Assembly (NCBI GenBank): GCA_017848965.1
Contig: JAFIHA010000009.1
Coordinates: 1-64,000, forward strand
DNA: 64,000 nucleotides
DNA from: Dechloromonas aromatica (nom. nud.)
Lineage (GTDB): Bacteria > Pseudomonadota > Gammaproteobacteria > Burkholderiales > Rhodocyclaceae
Direction of reading: 5' to 3'
Shown: in pieces, positions 63,648 to 64,000 of the stretch
Numbering within the stretch: the first letter of the stretch is position 1
Layout: every line of letters begins with the position of its first letter
The notes under the pieces: generated by a model
Databases searched by the model: none
What the model was told of the DNA's origin: nothing
Seen by the model: only the letters and a program-made list of their open reading frames with translations
Position numbers and translations under genes: made by a program

Positions 63648-64000
63648 ATGAACCAAGCGGCAGACCAGAAGAAGCAGGCAGAACCGACTGCAGTCTCTTT
63701 TTACGAAAAACGGAAGAAAATCTACGCCAAGCGTGTCCGGGGCTTCTTCGACAACTGGCGCATCGCGCTGGTTCTACTGACCCAGGTCATTTTCTACGGC
63801 ACTCCCTGGATTCAATGGAACGACCGGCAAGCCGTGCTCTTTCATCTGGTCGAGCGCAAGTTCTACATCTTCGGCCTGGTGTTCTGGCCTCAGGATGTCA
63901 TCTACCTGGCCATCCTGTTGATCATCTCCGCCTACGCACTGTTCCTCGTCACTGCCGTGGCCGGACGCCTGTTCTGCGGTTACGCCTGTCCGCAGACGGT
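63648..64000 (+). CDS. ccoG: Cytochrome c oxidase accessory protein CcoG (partial, 3' end outside window)
   Basis: The first 117 residues of CcoG (RdxA/FixG), a membrane ferredoxin-like protein that reduces copper for assembly of the CuB centre of cbb3 oxidase. Seen here are the cytosolic start, SFYEKRKKIYAKRVRGFFDNWRIALVLLTQVIFYGTPWIQWN with TM1, TM2 near 80-105, and AVAGRLFCGYACPQTV with the conserved CGYxCPQ motif. The gene runs off the right edge with no defect in the part present. ccoNOP genes may be near, outside the window. Confidence 0.93.
   Translation, partial: MNQAADQKKQAEPTAVSFYEKRKKIYAKRVRGFFDNWRIALVLLTQVIFYGTPWIQWNDRQAVLFHLVERKFYIFGLVFWPQDVIYLAILLIISAYALFLVTAVAGRLFCGYACPQT

Overview
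The window is GC-rich (roughly two thirds G+C by eye) and densely coded, with many ATGA, GTGA or TGATG overlaps inside operons. Gene content suggests a respiratory, denitrifier-type betaproteobacterium, most likely Rhodocyclales (Dechloromonas/Azonexus-like): ccoG, NosL- and SCO-type copper proteins, small periplasmic cytochromes c, RND efflux, many OmpR-type two-component systems and a sigma54 activator. The assignment is inference from gene content; there is no rRNA or other marker. I see no tRNA, rRNA, CRISPR array, insertion sequence, integrase or phage gene.

Layout. 0.3-2.9 kb: an AlaX-type tRNA editing hydrolase (-), then upp-uraA (+). 3-6 kb: an EF-hand protein (-) divergent from a CpxRA-like system, with GTAAA-type repeats between them. 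6-13.5 kb: a YejM-like sulfatase-fold membrane protein with a methyltransferase (-), a two-component system (-), and an LTA-synthase/MdoB-like phosphotransferase with a PAP2 phosphatase (+). Matching four-copy 11-bp repeat arrays sit upstream of both outer operons. 13.5-19.4 kb: a ferric-reductase-like flavocytochrome, PepSY protein, diheme cytochrome and DUF1924 cytochrome (-), divergent from two small periplasmic proteins, a second PepSY protein and a PhoPQ-like system (+), with shared TTCAG repeats. 19.4-24.3 kb: a copper-handling operon (-): SCO1, FtsX permease, ATPase, an 8-TM Cys/His protein and two NosL-type proteins. 24.5-25.9 kb: a sodium:solute symporter.

26.1-33.6 kb: a surface-polysaccharide cluster (-) with three tandem paralogous glycosyltransferases, an ELM1-GT2 fusion, a nucleotide-sugar dehydrogenase, a GT4 enzyme and a free-standing ELM1 protein. 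33.7-38.7 kb: a zinc-limitation locus: a Cys-poor DksA, DUF2796 (ZrgA-like), ABC ATPase and permease, DUF3299 and ZIP (-), divergent from zur (+), with an 18-bp palindromic Zur-box candidate between. 38.7-40.5 kb: two tandem tartronate-semialdehyde-reductase-type enzymes. 40.5-46.8 kb: a DUF4139 protein (-) and a MacAB/NodT-type tripartite exporter (+). 46.8-49.6 kb: a CNNM/CorC protein with a small membrane protein, a YqhA-family protein and an HMA-like mini protein. 49.6-54 kb: an RND pump, its adaptor and a DUF2892 protein. 54.1-55.8 kb: an MFS transporter and a cytochrome c. 55.8-59.9 kb: a phosphorelay (hybrid kinase, REC-only protein, Hpt protein, divergent OmpR-type regulator). 59.9-61.8 kb: a TolC-family protein with an extra SnoaL-like C-terminal domain. 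62-63.3 kb: a PAS-sigma54 activator. 63.6 kb to the end: ccoG, cut by the window edge.

The unifying theme is envelope and metal homeostasis under local control. Several regulators lie beside their likely targets, and for four of them the intergenic DNA shows repeat or palindrome operators that allow a specific regulon prediction.
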